Numbered from the stretch's first letter, positions 45,268 through 54,440 are shown. The stretch is DNA of 64,000 nt from Allomuricauda sp. TY007 (GCF_010468565.1 NZ_WUEG01000004.1:358255-422254); one strand, 5' to 3'. The notes: generated by a model from the sequence alone, not told the origin. Program-made: numbers and translations.

Positions 45268-47649
45268 GCTTTCTAAAATTTTTAAATCTTTACCGAGGTA
45301 ATTTGTCGCCAAGGTGGTGAACACCACAATACTGATAGAGCTCAACGGCATCAGAATAGCGGCAATAACGGGCTGTAACTGACCTGTGACGGCAAAATAC
45401 AATCCCACGACATTGTAACAGAGCGATAACAAAAAACTCATTTTTATAATACGAATGGATTTTTTGGACAGTTGTATGAACTTTGGCAGCATTCGCAGCT
45501 TGCTCGCATCCAGAATGCCATCACAAGCTGGCGAAAACACATTGATGTTTTCCGAAACGGCCAATCCCACATCACTTTGGGCCAGGGCTCCCGCATCGTT
45601 CAAACCATCGCCCACCATCAAAACTTTATGTTTTTCCTGCAACTGTTTGATGTATTCCAACTTGTCCTCAGGTTTTTGATCAAATAGCATTCTTGTTTTT
45701 TCCGGAAGCACTTTTTTCAACTGCGCTTTTTCTCCATCATTATCCCCCGAAAGAATGCCCAGTTCTAAATCGGTGGACAGCTCATCAAAAATTTGACCCA
45801 TCCCTTCACGATAGGTGTTTTTGAACACGAACCGCCCCTTAAAATCTTCATCGGCACTTACATAGACAGAAGTATTGGTCAATGCATTGGATTTGCTTTC
45901 ACCCACATAGGATGCCGAACCCACTTTTATGGAGTGCTCCTTACATTTGCCCTCGATACCTTTTCCTGTATGTTCCTGAAATTCTTCAAGAGTCATGATG
46001 GCATTGGATTTTAAAATATCGTAAAGTGACCGGCTCAACGGATGGTTGGATGCCCTTAAGGTGGTTTTCAAGAGTGCGGTTTCCTCCTCCGTAAGTTCCA
46101 TTCCTTCATAATGGATGGTATCTTTTTGATTGGTGGTGAGCGTTCCCGTTTTATCAAAAATAGCGGTGTCTATTTTGGACAAGCGTTCGATCACATTGGT
46201 ATTCTTCAAATAGAATTTATGTTTTCCAAAAATGCGTAGCATATTTCCCAAGGTAAATGGGGCCGCAAGGGCAATGGCACATGGACAGGCAATAATCAAT
46301 ACCGAAGTGAACACATTCAAGGCCAAACTCGGGTCAAAAATCAACCAAAAAGCGGTGGCCAAGGTAGCAATGCTCAAAACGGCAATGGTAAATCGTTTTC
46401 CGATGCTATCCGTAAGGGTTTGGAATTGACTTGCCTTGTCCTTGGAAAATATGGAGTTGCCCCACAACTGGGTCAAATAACTTTGGGAGACGGATTTGAG
46501 CACCTCAACCTCCAAAACCCCTGAAAGTTGCTTGCCACCTGCAAACAGTTTTTCTCCCGATTCCTTAAAAACTGCTTCGGATTCGCCCGTTACAAAACTG
46601 TAATCAATCTCGGCAGTTCCTTTGATCAGGATACAGTCCACTGGGATAATTTCATGGCTTCGAATGAGAATCCTATCCCCTACGTCTATATTATAGATTT
46701 GAATGTTTTCTTCTTCTCCATTTTGCTTCAAACGGGTAACGGCTATGGGAAAATAGGATTTGTAATCGCGTTCAAACGAGAGATAGGCGTAGGTCTTCTG
46801 CTGAAAAAATTTCCCCAACAACAAAAAGAACACCAAGCCGGTGAGACTATCAAAAAAGCCTGAGCCCAAATCAAACGCTATATCGACGGTGCTTCGTAAA
46901 AAGAGGACTAAAATCCCCAAGGCGATGGGCACATCAATATTCAACAGTTTGGAACGGATGCCCTTGTAGGCCGAGATAAAGTAATCCTGAGCCGCATAAA
47001 ATACCACGGGCAGGGAAAAGGCGAACATCAACCAACGGAAAACCTGCTTGTATTGATCCAGCCAAAACTCTTCAACTTCAAAATACTCGGGAAAGGAGAA
47101 CAACATTACGTTGCCAAAGGCAAAACCCGCAACACCCAACTTATAGATTAGGGAACGGTCTACTTTCTTTACTTTTTTGTTATACTCCTCAAGGGAAATA
47201 TAGGGCTCATACCCAATGCTGCCCAACAAAAGCACCAATGCTTTCAAGGAAAAATCCGCTGTTTTATAGGTGACCCGGATGGTTTTCTTTGGAAAATCGA
47301 CATGGGAAACCTTAATGGCCGAATGTAACTTATTTAGGTTTTCCAACACCCAAATGCAGGAACTGCAATGAATGGCAGGAATACTCAAGCTGACCACCTG
47401 TACACCTTCTTCATTGAATTCCACGAGTTTCTGTACAATTTCTTGGTTGTCCAAAAAATCGTATTTCTGACGGATTTCGTTAGGTGTGGTTCCTGCCTTG
47501 TCCTCTATTTCGTAATAGGTGGACAGGCCGTTGGACGTAAAAATTTCGTAAACGGTTTTGCAACCATTGCAACAAAAATCCTTATCATCAAACTTAACGT
47601 AACCTTTACCGCACTCGTCTCCACAATGATAACAGGTCGAGTCTGCCAT
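45265..47649 (-). CDS. ccoI: Cu(I)-transporting P1B ATPase CcoI/FixI
   Basis: Copper-exporting P-type ATPase that supplies copper for cbb3 oxidase, 794 residues. The N-terminus has a cysteine-rich treble-clef-like stretch (CYHCGDECGKGY ... FCCNGCKTVYE) and an HMA domain with IHCSSCIWVLENL. The metal-transport motif is CPC in IIACPCAIALAAP, the phosphorylation site is IFDKTGTLTTN and the hinge is VGDGLNDAGAL. Its promoter shares one symmetric box with the divergent fnr gene; ccoS follows on the same strand with its own box. Confidence 0.94.
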   Translation of the reverse strand: MADSTCYHCGDECGKGYVKFDDKDFCCNGCKTVYEIFTSNGLSTYYEIEDKAGTTPNEIRQKYDFLDNQEIVQKLVEFNEEGVQVVSLSIPAIHCSSCIWVLENLNKLHSAIKVSHVDFPKKTIRVTYKTADFSLKALVLLLGSIGYEPYISLEEYNKKVKKVDRSLIYKLGVAGFAFGNVMLFSFPEYFEVEEFWLDQYKQVFRWLMFAFSLPVVFYAAQDYFISAYKGIRSKLLNIDVPIALGILVLFLRSTVDIAFDLGSGFFDSLTGLVFFLLLGKFFQQKTYAYLSFERDYKSYFPIAVTRLKQNGEEENIQIYNIDVGDRILIRSHEIIPVDCILIKGTAEIDYSFVTGESEAVFKESGEKLFAGGKQLSGVLEVEVLKSVSQSYLTQLWGNSIFSKDKASQFQTLTDSIGKRFTIAVLSIATLATAFWLIFDPSLALNVFTSVLIIACPCAIALAAPFTLGNMLRIFGKHKFYLKNTNVIERLSKIDTAIFDKTGTLTTNQKDTIHYEGMELTEEETALLKTTLRASNHPLSRSLYDILKSNAIMTLEEFQEHTGKGIEGKCKEHSIKVGSASYVGESKSNALTNTSVYVSADEDFKGRFVFKNTYREGMGQIFDELSTDLELGILSGDNDGEKAQLKKVLPEKTRMLFDQKPEDKLEYIKQLQEKHKVLMVGDGLNDAGALAQSDVGLAVSENINVFSPACDGILDASKLRMLPKFIQLSKKSIRIIKMSFLLSLCYNVVGLYFAVTGQLQPVIAAILMPLSSISIVVFTTLATNYLGKDLKILES

Positions 47650-47671
47650 TTCACATTTGCTTTACCTAGTG

Positions 47672-47745
47672 CAAATTTGTAATACTCTTCTTCCTAAAAA
47701 TATGATATTTATCAGTAATTCGTAAATGTTTAACCCTTAAGTTTG
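47672..47745. promoter_or_regulatory. Shared FNR-type box between ccoI and the Crp/Fnr gene
   Basis: TGATATTTATCA at 47703-47714 is centred between the two ATGs (54 bases to each). On the right, TAAGTTTG (47738-47745) starts 23 bases after the box; on the left, CAAATTTG (minus strand, 47672-47679) starts 23 bases before it. One box thus fits both divergent promoters. Confidence 0.82.
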
Positions 47746-47768
47746 CCAAATCAGGTAAGCAAAACATT

Positions 47769-48458
47769 ATGGAAAGTAGATGTGAAAATTGTATCATCCG
47801 ACAGTTCAACTCGCTCCGTGCCATGAGCAAGGAGGAATTGAAACAAGTTTCCGATACCAAAACCACAAAGATTATAAAAAAGGGTGAATCTTTATTTGAG
47901 GAGGGTGATAAACTCAACGGGGTTTATTGTGTAAGGAACGGCGTATCCAAACTTTCCAAGTTGAGCGCCAACGGAAAAGATCAAATCGTGAAATTGGCCA
48001 GCAAGGGTGAAGTTCTGGGCCAACGCTCAGTGATTTCCCAAGAAATAACCAATCTTTCCGCTGTTGCCGTAAACGATATGGAAGTTTGTTTTATTCCAAA
48101 AGACAGTATCACAAATACACTCCAAAAGAACCCTAATTTTACTTTAGAGGTTTTGCGGCACATAGCCCACGATTTAAAAGAGGCCGATGATGTAATCGTC
48201 AATATTTCCCAAAAAACCGTAAAGCAACGCATGGCCGAGGCTTTTTTATATCTACAAAACAATTTTGGTGAGGATGCCGATGGTTTTTTGGCACTTACCT
48301 TGTCCAGAGAAGACATTTCGAACGTGGTGGGCACTGCAACCGAATCCGCCATTAGAATTATTTCCGAATTCAAAAAGAAAGGTTTGATCCATACTTCTGG
48401 TAAAAAAATCGGAATTAAGGATGAACGTAAACTTTTGGAAGTGGTCGAGGGTTTTTAA
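47769..48458 (+). CDS. fnr: Crp/Fnr-family transcriptional regulator
   Basis: A 229-residue regulator with an N-terminal cyclic-nucleotide-binding-like beta roll (about 30-120), a dimerisation helix (about 122-150) and a C-terminal winged helix (LTLSREDISNVVGTATESAIRIISEFKKKGLI, recognition helix around 188-200). Glu192 and Arg196 match FNR Glu209 and Arg213, which read the TGAnnnnnnTCA core. Cysteines are C5, C8, C54 and C107; C5/C8 and C107 sit like FNR C20/C23 and C122, but the C29 position is Asn. It is probably the regulator of the boxes found in this region and of itself. Confidence 0.9.
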   Translation: MESRCENCIIRQFNSLRAMSKEELKQVSDTKTTKIIKKGESLFEEGDKLNGVYCVRNGVSKLSKLSANGKDQIVKLASKGEVLGQRSVISQEITNLSAVAVNDMEVCFIPKDSITNTLQKNPNFTLEVLRHIAHDLKEADDVIVNISQKTVKQRMAEAFLYLQNNFGEDADGFLALTLSREDISNVVGTATESAIRIISEFKKKGLIHTSGKKIGIKDERKLLEVVEGF

Positions 48459-48474
48459 TTCACTTTCCAAAACC

Positions 48475-48517
48475 TGACAATTGTCATAGTATCCCCTAGC
48501 CCTTAGGTCTAATTTTA
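48475..48517 (+). promoter_or_regulatory. FNR-type box and -7 element of the third universal stress gene
   Basis: TGACAATTGTCA at 48475-48486 is a perfect 12-base palindrome; 23 bases on is TAATTTTA (48510-48517), 22 bases before the ATG. Confidence 0.82.
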
Positions 48518-48539
48518 TCGCATCGAAAATCTTAGTCAG

Positions 48540-49448
48540 ATGCAAAAGATATTAATACCTACGGATTTTTCGGAAAATGCGTGGAACGCCATTGATTATG
48601 CCATGCAATTGTTCCGCAACAGGCACTGTACTTTTTATTTGCTCAACACCTATACCCCTGTTATTCCCAGCAGTCGATTTATGGCAAAAATGATTGATGG
48701 GGTTCGGATTGTGGATGCAGTCCGAGAAAATTCTGAACGGGAATTGAACAAAACAGTGGAACGGATAAAAGCCAAATATGGCAACCCCAACCATAGTTTC
48801 GAGACCATTTCTTCTTTTAACCTATTGGTGGAGGAGGTAAAAGATATTGTGGAAACTTTTGGTATACACATGGTAGTTACCGGCACCAAAGGAGCATCTG
48901 GTGTGGACGAGGTATTTATGGGAAGTAACACGGTACGGATTATAAAAAGCACTAAAAAATGTCCTGTTTTGGCCATTCCCCATCATTTTGAATATGTTAC
49001 GCCTTCGGAGATTGCTTTTGCCACGGATTTTAATAGATTTTACACTACATCCGAACTATCACCACTATTGGAAATGGCAAAGATGTTCAAAGCCACCATC
49101 CGGATTGTGCATGTACAATATGGCATAAAGGCATTGACGGAACTACAACAGTTCAACCTTAACATGCTGCGGCGCTATCTGAACGATGTAGAGCACTATG
49201 TGCATACCGTTTCGGAACTCAATTCCGTTTCCCATACCTTGGAAACCTTTTCCAAGGAATTAGGCATTCATCTGTTGGCGATGCTCAATTACCAACACAG
49301 CTATATGGAAAAAATGACTCGTGAGCCTATTATCAAAAGAACGGCATTCCATACCCAAATACCATTGTTGGTGATACCTGAACTGGGCATGGAAGGTATT
49401 TCGGCAAAGGCCAAGGAGGAAGAGGAAGAAGTGGAGTCGCACAATTAA
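48540..49448 (+). CDS. Universal stress protein, tandem UspA domains
   Basis: A 302-residue double UspA protein. The first half starts ILIPTDFSENAWNAIDYAMQLF and contains MVVTGTKGASGVDEVFMGSNTVRII, a canonical ATP loop, ending CPVLAIPHH. The second half (IAFATDFNRF ... LAMLNYQHSYMEKMTRE) is degenerate in the loop. The tail is Glu-rich. Its promoter has the strongest palindrome of the FNR-like set and it directly follows the fnr gene. Confidence 0.88.
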   Translation: MQKILIPTDFSENAWNAIDYAMQLFRNRHCTFYLLNTYTPVIPSSRFMAKMIDGVRIVDAVRENSERELNKTVERIKAKYGNPNHSFETISSFNLLVEEVKDIVETFGIHMVVTGTKGASGVDEVFMGSNTVRIIKSTKKCPVLAIPHHFEYVTPSEIAFATDFNRFYTTSELSPLLEMAKMFKATIRIVHVQYGIKALTELQQFNLNMLRRYLNDVEHYVHTVSELNSVSHTLETFSKELGIHLLAMLNYQHSYMEKMTREPIIKRTAFHTQIPLLVIPELGMEGISAKAKEEEEEVESHN

Positions 49449-49508
49449 CATCCCATTGTTATCTTTACCATGATTCAATTGCTACAAAAATCGGTACAAG
49501 GTAATTTT

Positions 49509-50444
49509 ATGGACAAACAAGAACTAATTGACTGCCACGAGCGGATAAAACCTTTTATCCACAATACGCCCGTTCTTACTTCCCGCCTCATTGACGAGAT
49601 GGGGGGTGCCCATTTGTTTTTTAAGTGTGAAAACTTTCAGCGTATGGGGGCATTTAAAATGCGTGGAGCCACCAATGCCATAATGCAACTTACGGACGAA
49701 CAAAAGAAGACCGGTGTAGTCACACATTCTTCGGGCAATTTTGCCCAAGCCTTGTCCCTTTCCGCACAAAGTTTAGGGGTTAAGGCCTATATTGTGATGC
49801 CAAGTTCGGCTCCCCAGGTAAAAAAAGAAGCGGTGAAGGGCTATGGTGGAATTTTGATTGAATGTGAGCCTACTCTGGAAGCTAGGGAACGTGAATCTGA
49901 ACGTATTGTAAACGAGCACGGGACTACTTTTATCCATCCTTCCAATGATGACCATGTGATTTTAGGGCAAGGAACTGCCTGCAAAGAGTTATTGGAGCTA
50001 CATCCTGACCTTGATTATGTAGTGACTCCCGTTGGTGGTGGTGGTTTGATCGCAGGTTCAGCCCTTTCGGCCCATTATTTTGGAAACCATTGTAAAACCA
50101 TTGGGGGCGAACCTTTTGAGGTGGATGATGCCTATCGCTCCCTACAAAGTGGAAAAATAGAAACCAATACCACTACAAACACTATTGCCGACGGTTTAAA
50201 AACACAGTTGGGCAATCGAAACTTTCCTGTTATCCAGAAGCACGTGGAAGGAATTGTCCGTGTGACCGAAGAGGAAATCATTGTAGCCATGCGATTGATT
50301 TGGGAGCGACTCAAGATTGTATGCGAACCTTCCAGTGCCGTAGCCTTGGCTGCTGTTATTAAAAGAAGGGGGAAGCTCTCCAATAAAAAAGTAGGTATTA
50401 TTATCTCTGGGGGCAATGTGGACTTGGAGCGTTTGCCCTTTTAG
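49509..50444 (+). CDS. PLP-dependent threonine dehydratase / serine racemase-like enzyme
   Basis: Fold-type II PLP enzyme, 311 residues. The PLP lysine is in FQRMGAFKMRGATNAI, the substrate loop is SSGNFAQALSLSA, the phosphate-binding glycine loop is PVGGGGLIAGSAL, and the C-terminal Ser is in IISGGNVDL. The length without a regulatory domain fits serine racemase, biodegradative threonine deaminase or hydroxyaspartate dehydratase. I start at ATG 49509 because TATCTTTA near 49459 looks like its -7 element. The 3' end is two bases from the convergent kinase gene. Confidence 0.85.
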   Translation: MDKQELIDCHERIKPFIHNTPVLTSRLIDEMGGAHLFFKCENFQRMGAFKMRGATNAIMQLTDEQKKTGVVTHSSGNFAQALSLSAQSLGVKAYIVMPSSAPQVKKEAVKGYGGILIECEPTLEARERESERIVNEHGTTFIHPSNDDHVILGQGTACKELLELHPDLDYVVTPVGGGGLIAGSALSAHYFGNHCKTIGGEPFEVDDAYRSLQSGKIETNTTTNTIADGLKTQLGNRNFPVIQKHVEGIVRVTEEEIIVAMRLIWERLKIVCEPSSAVALAAVIKRRGKLSNKKVGIIISGGNVDLERLPF

Positions 50445-50445
50445 G

Positions 50446-51906
50446 TCACTGTATCTTGTTGGGAAGTGTTATGGTAAAAGTACTCCCTACCCCCTTCTCA
50501 CTTTCTACCTCAATTTTTCCATCCATGGCTTCCACTTGGGTCTTTACCAAGTAAAGTCCAAAGCCTTTACCTTCGGTTGCTCCGCTGAGCCTTCCATACA
50601 TATCAAATATTTTTCGTTCCTTTTCGGGCGTAAGCTCCATACCAATACCATTGTCGGTAAATTTTAAAATCACCGTTTCCTTGGTTTGATAGGTAGATAT
50701 ATTTATTATGGCAGGAACACCGTCCTTAGCGTAATGTACCGCATTAAGAATAAGGTTGTAAAAAATGTTTACTACATAACTTTTGGCCCCGAACACGGTA
50801 TCCGTTTGAGAAAAATCGGTCCGAATCGACGCCTTTTGCTTCATGACCTCTTCTGTTAACAGCCCATTCACATCTTTCATCACATCTTTAAGGCACACCG
50901 CTCTGAACTTTTTCTTGTCGGCAGACTTTAATGATAGGGAAAGGTGGAGGTCTTTAATGGTCTGATCAAGTGCCTCGGTTGTATGTTCAATCTTTTTAAC
51001 AATGTCGTCGTTTACTTCATCTTTGCCCCATTCATAAATTTTGGACAACATTAAAAGGTTGGATATAGGCCCTCGCAGATTGTGCGATATGATTCTAACA
51101 AAATTCTGAAGCTCTTGGTTTTGCTCCACTATTTGATGATTGGACAATACCTCTTTGGTGACGTCTTGCGTTGTACCGGACATGTACTTAGGTTTACCGT
51201 GCTCATCGTAATAAGCCCTACCCTTTTGGTGCACATAACGTATTTCACCGTTGCCCAAAACAATTCTATGGGTAATGTCGTGCATTTTGTTTTCCTCAAT
51301 ACTAGTTTGAACATCATCAATAAACGCTTGGCGATCATCTGGGTGGATAATTTCCGATAATGCACCAAAGGTTGCCTTAAATTTACCAGGATCTTGTTCA
51401 AAGATTCGAAACAATTGGTTGGACCAAACAATTTTATCCTCTTTCATATCCCAGCCCCAATGCCCAACATTCGCAACTTCTTGGGCTTCACGATACTTTC
51501 TTTCGCTTTCGAGCAAACGATGGTTATTGTCCACTTCCTGCGTTATATCCTTTTGCCAAATGCAACAACCAATAACCTTTCCCGAACTGTTCATAAAAGG
51601 TTGAAACGAAAACTCATGCACCACTACTTCCCCATTTTGTTCAAAAGTGTGTCTAGAAGTGGTTGCGAATCGGTCAAAGGCCCGTTCGCACCCCTGTTCG
51701 CATGGTTTAAAGAAACTTCCCGACCGATATATCGCTCTTAGATCCATACCTCGGTCGGCTTTGTCCCACCCCTCACCTTTAAGTCTTATCTTAAACGATG
51801 GATTAAAAGCGGTCAGCCGATAGTTTAAATCCATCGCCCACACAGCGTCATCCCTATCCTCTACGATTTCAACCTTGTTATGAATAAGTGTCTGTTTCCT
51901 TTTCAA
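50446..51906 (-). CDS. Cytoplasmic PAS-PAS sensor histidine kinase
   Basis: A 486-residue histidine kinase without membrane helices. Two PAS domains are present (about 18-125 and 135-255, the second with GHWGWDMKEDKIVWSNQLFRIF and a PAC segment YMSGTTQDVTKE). The H-box is FVRIISHNLRGPISNLLML, the N-box NLILNAVHYAKDG and the G-boxes FTDNGIGMEL and GKGFGLYLVKTQVE. A CxxxC-type pair (FFKPCEQGCERAF) lies in the first PAS. A response regulator gene lies 90 bases upstream on the same strand, so they are likely partners. Confidence 0.9.
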   Translation of the reverse strand: MKRKQTLIHNKVEIVEDRDDAVWAMDLNYRLTAFNPSFKIRLKGEGWDKADRGMDLRAIYRSGSFFKPCEQGCERAFDRFATTSRHTFEQNGEVVVHEFSFQPFMNSSGKVIGCCIWQKDITQEVDNNHRLLESERKYREAQEVANVGHWGWDMKEDKIVWSNQLFRIFEQDPGKFKATFGALSEIIHPDDRQAFIDDVQTSIEENKMHDITHRIVLGNGEIRYVHQKGRAYYDEHGKPKYMSGTTQDVTKEVLSNHQIVEQNQELQNFVRIISHNLRGPISNLLMLSKIYEWGKDEVNDDIVKKIEHTTEALDQTIKDLHLSLSLKSADKKKFRAVCLKDVMKDVNGLLTEEVMKQKASIRTDFSQTDTVFGAKSYVVNIFYNLILNAVHYAKDGVPAIINISTYQTKETVILKFTDNGIGMELTPEKERKIFDMYGRLSGATEGKGFGLYLVKTQVEAMDGKIEVESEKGVGSTFTITLPNKIQ

Positions 51907-51996
51907 AAGTTAAAATTTAATCAGAATGGATCGTTTAAAACTTAGGTCGTAAAAGGGGAACCAAATACTTTGTCTTAGCTGATGGATACTAAGAGA

Positions 51997-52386
51997 CTAT
52001 TTATTGGCACTTTGCAGGTAATCTTCCAAATGCTCAATTCTTAAAGGCTTTGTAATAAATTCCTTTACATATTTCCCATACTTTTTTGCTTCTTCTTTAT
52101 CCGCATCGGACTCGGAAGAAGTTACCAAAAGTACTTCGTTGGTTACCGGAAAATCTTCTAGCATCATGAATTCCAAAAATTCGAAACCGCTCATCTCGGG
52201 CATGTTAATGTCCAATAAAATAAGCGTTTTTGTTTGAGGATTATCTCTAAATCTTAGGTCATCCAGTGCCAATTCGGGATTGGTAAAGCTTTTAACCCTA
52301 TCTTCCATTCCCATTCTTCTGAAGTGAATCGCATTCACCGTATTCACTAGGTCTTCGTCATCGACCAAGTATATTTCCTTGTACAT
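51997..52386 (-). CDS. Single-domain response regulator
   Basis: A 129-residue CheY-like receiver without an output domain. The acidic pocket is YLVDDEDLVN, the phospho-acceptor Asp is in LILLDINMPEMSGFEFLEF, the conserved Thr/Ser in LVTSSES and the Lys in FITKPL. Such stand-alone receivers act by protein contacts or in phosphorelays. It is probably the partner of the PAS kinase 90 bases downstream. Confidence 0.9.
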   Translation of the reverse strand: MYKEIYLVDDEDLVNTVNAIHFRRMGMEDRVKSFTNPELALDDLRFRDNPQTKTLILLDINMPEMSGFEFLEFMMLEDFPVTNEVLLVTSSESDADKEEAKKYGKYVKEFITKPLRIEHLEDYLQSANK

Positions 52387-52884
52387 AGCGCAGTTGGTCT
52401 TTTACTTTGTTAGTTTTGGTTTGGTTTTGTTCTACTGTAAAAAATATTGACAAATATCAATATTCTGCATTAAGTAGAACTATAATCGGAAAACTTTATT
52501 ATAAAAACATTCAACAATAATTGCTTATTGCATTTTTAGGCTTAACCCAATTGTTTTCCTCTCTTATCCGATTTCAATTTAGTAATATCCCCTCGTTTTA
52601 ACAAAATCTTACGGATAATTTCAAAAATCAACTTTTAATCTTTGATTTTTATCATCATCCCAAATACATTAATTATGAGTAGCGTTTCTTGACCAGTGCG
52701 CAAATAAGCAGGTTAAAAGTAATATAAGTTACTCCCTATAATACAATCGTGCTTTAAATGATTTAGGGATACTATTTATCAATTCCGAAGGTTTTTAAAA
52801 CAGGAAAGGACCTGGTAAATTCTTGAATAATAACGCTTGAAAAGAATCTGATTTCAAAATGGGAAATACGTGACGGATTTTTAA
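52387..52884. other. Intergenic region without a recognised gene
   Basis: About 500 A+T-rich bases between the response regulator and the tRNA-Leu remnant. No open frame of interest, RNA gene or strong hairpin was seen except the terminator at the right end. A TGACAAATATCA string at 52448-52459 is discussed under rejected items. Confidence 0.5.
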
Positions 52885-52923
52885 CACAAAAAAAGCTCCT
52901 CAGTTACTGAGGAGCTTTTTGTG
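52885..52923 (-). terminator. Terminator behind the tRNA-Leu locus
   Basis: An extended inverted repeat (AAAAGCTCCTCAG with CTGAGGAGCTTTT, loop TTA-like) directly follows the 3' end of the tRNA-Leu remnant in its direction of transcription. It belonged to the original tRNA gene. Confidence 0.75.
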
Positions 52924-52971
52924 CGGGTGAAGGGAGTCGAACCCCCACGCCTTGCGGCACTAGATCCTAAG
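52922..52971 (-). other. attL-like site: 3' half of tRNA-Leu (UAG)
   Basis: Minus-strand sequence runs from the anticodon loop (CTTAGGATCTAG) through a Leu-type variable arm, a GGTTCGACTCC T-arm and the acceptor CACCCGC with discriminator A. The 5' half (acceptor, D-arm and 5' anticodon stem) is missing; the sequence beyond 52971 does not pair. This is the usual footprint of integrase-mediated insertion in a tRNA. Confidence 0.82.
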
Positions 52972-53172
52972 CCATCACTATCTTGCACCAAAATAGGTCA
53001 AATCAACTGATTTATAATTGGTTACATTTTTTTTGGATTCCTTTGAATTCAAGTAAAACCATCCAAAACCAATAAATGTTTTACTTATATTGTACCAATT
53101 TTTCAGTACATTTAAAACAGTACTTTCCAGTAGAGTATGTTTTTCCTGATTTGACTTTCCAACAGGACAAAC

Positions 53173-54387
53173 ATGGCTGCAAGTTTACAAATAATTTTGA
53201 GAAAAAAGCCCAATAAAACGGGCGAGTGCCCTCTTGCGATTAGAATAACAAAAAATCGCCGTTCCACATACAAATATATTGGACTGCGTATAAGAAAAGA
53301 ATTTTGGGACGATAAAAAGAAGAGGGTAAAAAAGACCCATCCAGATTCCAAAAAATTGAACAAGCTTATAAAGGCCAGAATTAGGGAGGCCAAAAAAGGG
53401 ATGGTAACCCTCCAGACAAAGGACAAGGATGCTTCAGTCCATTACATGAAGAAAGAAATTTATCGATCTAAAAGAAAGCTTAGTTTCTTCGAGTTTGCCC
53501 AAGAACATTTGGATGAAGCTGAATTAGCGGGAAAACATGGAAGGTTCATCGCTGAATCAGCCTATACAAGCTACATCTTGAAGTTCAGCAAAACCAAAGG
53601 ATTGACTTTTAATGATATTGATGAACGGTTTCTAAAGAGGTTCAAAATCTATCTCAGAAAAAAACATTCATTAAAAGAGGTCAGTGTCATGAACGTCCTT
53701 GTTTACATTAGACTTCTATACAACAAGGCCATTAGGGAGGGAATTGTCAAAAGAAAACATTACCCCTTTGGGGCGGGCAAGGTCAAAATCAAATTCCCTG
53801 AAAGCGAAAAAATCGGTCTTACCAGGGAAGAAATTTTAACCATAGAAGGATTAACAGATTTAACCGAACTGGAAATCCATGCCAGAAATGTTTGGCTCTA
53901 CTGTTTTTATTTCGCAGGAATCAGGGTATCGGACGCTTTAAGGGCTCGTTGGAGTGATATTAGAGATGGAAGACTTTACTATAGAATGAGTAAAAACTCG
54001 AAATTGCTCAGTCTAAAAATCCCAGAGAAGGTATATCCCATTTTGGATTATTATAAAAGAGAGAAACGAGACGCCAATGATTACATTTTTCCTGAAATGA
54101 AAGGTGTTGACCTGACAGACTCCAAAAAAGTTTACAACAGACTCAGAAACGGTAATTCAAAACTCAATATCAGGCTAAAATCAATTGCTGAAAAGGCTAA
54201 AATCGATAAAAAACTAACTATGCACATAGCCAGGCATAGCTTTGGTAATATAGCAGGAGACAACATACATCCGCTCATGCTCCAAAAACTGTATCGTCAT
54301 AGTGATTTAAAAACGACCATCAACTATCAATCGAGTTTCATCCACAAGGAGGCTGATGATGCCCTCGACAAGGTTATCAATTTCTAA
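53173..54387 (+). CDS. int: Tyrosine recombinase (island integrase)
   Basis: A 404-residue site-specific recombinase of the Bacteroidota type. Residues 1-95 are the arm-binding domain (SLQIILRKKPNKTGECPLAIRI, EFWDDKKKRVKK), about 103-200 the SAM-like core-binding domain, and 215-404 the catalytic domain with Arg251 (FAGIRVSDALRARW), His351 and Arg354 (MHIARHSFG), His376 (YRHSD) and nucleophile Tyr385 (TINYQS). All expected catalytic residues are present. It sits 200 bases inside the tRNA-Leu att site and points into the island. Confidence 0.93.
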   Translation: MAASLQIILRKKPNKTGECPLAIRITKNRRSTYKYIGLRIRKEFWDDKKKRVKKTHPDSKKLNKLIKARIREAKKGMVTLQTKDKDASVHYMKKEIYRSKRKLSFFEFAQEHLDEAELAGKHGRFIAESAYTSYILKFSKTKGLTFNDIDERFLKRFKIYLRKKHSLKEVSVMNVLVYIRLLYNKAIREGIVKRKHYPFGAGKVKIKFPESEKIGLTREEILTIEGLTDLTELEIHARNVWLYCFYFAGIRVSDALRARWSDIRDGRLYYRMSKNSKLLSLKIPEKVYPILDYYKREKRDANDYIFPEMKGVDLTDSKKVYNRLRNGNSKLNIRLKSIAEKAKIDKKLTMHIARHSFGNIAGDNIHPLMLQKLYRHSDLKTTINYQSSFIHKEADDALDKVINF

Positions 54388-54440
54388 TAAAAAAACATGT
54401 TACTGATTTTCGAATACATACGTAGATATGTGTTAAATGT

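Noticed and set aside
52448..52459. TGACAAATATCA palindrome upstream of the response regulator
   Set aside because: It fits the box pattern, but no TAnnTTTR element begins 23 bases away on either strand, and the region is A+T-rich; a few chance matches are expected. It is not counted in the regulon.
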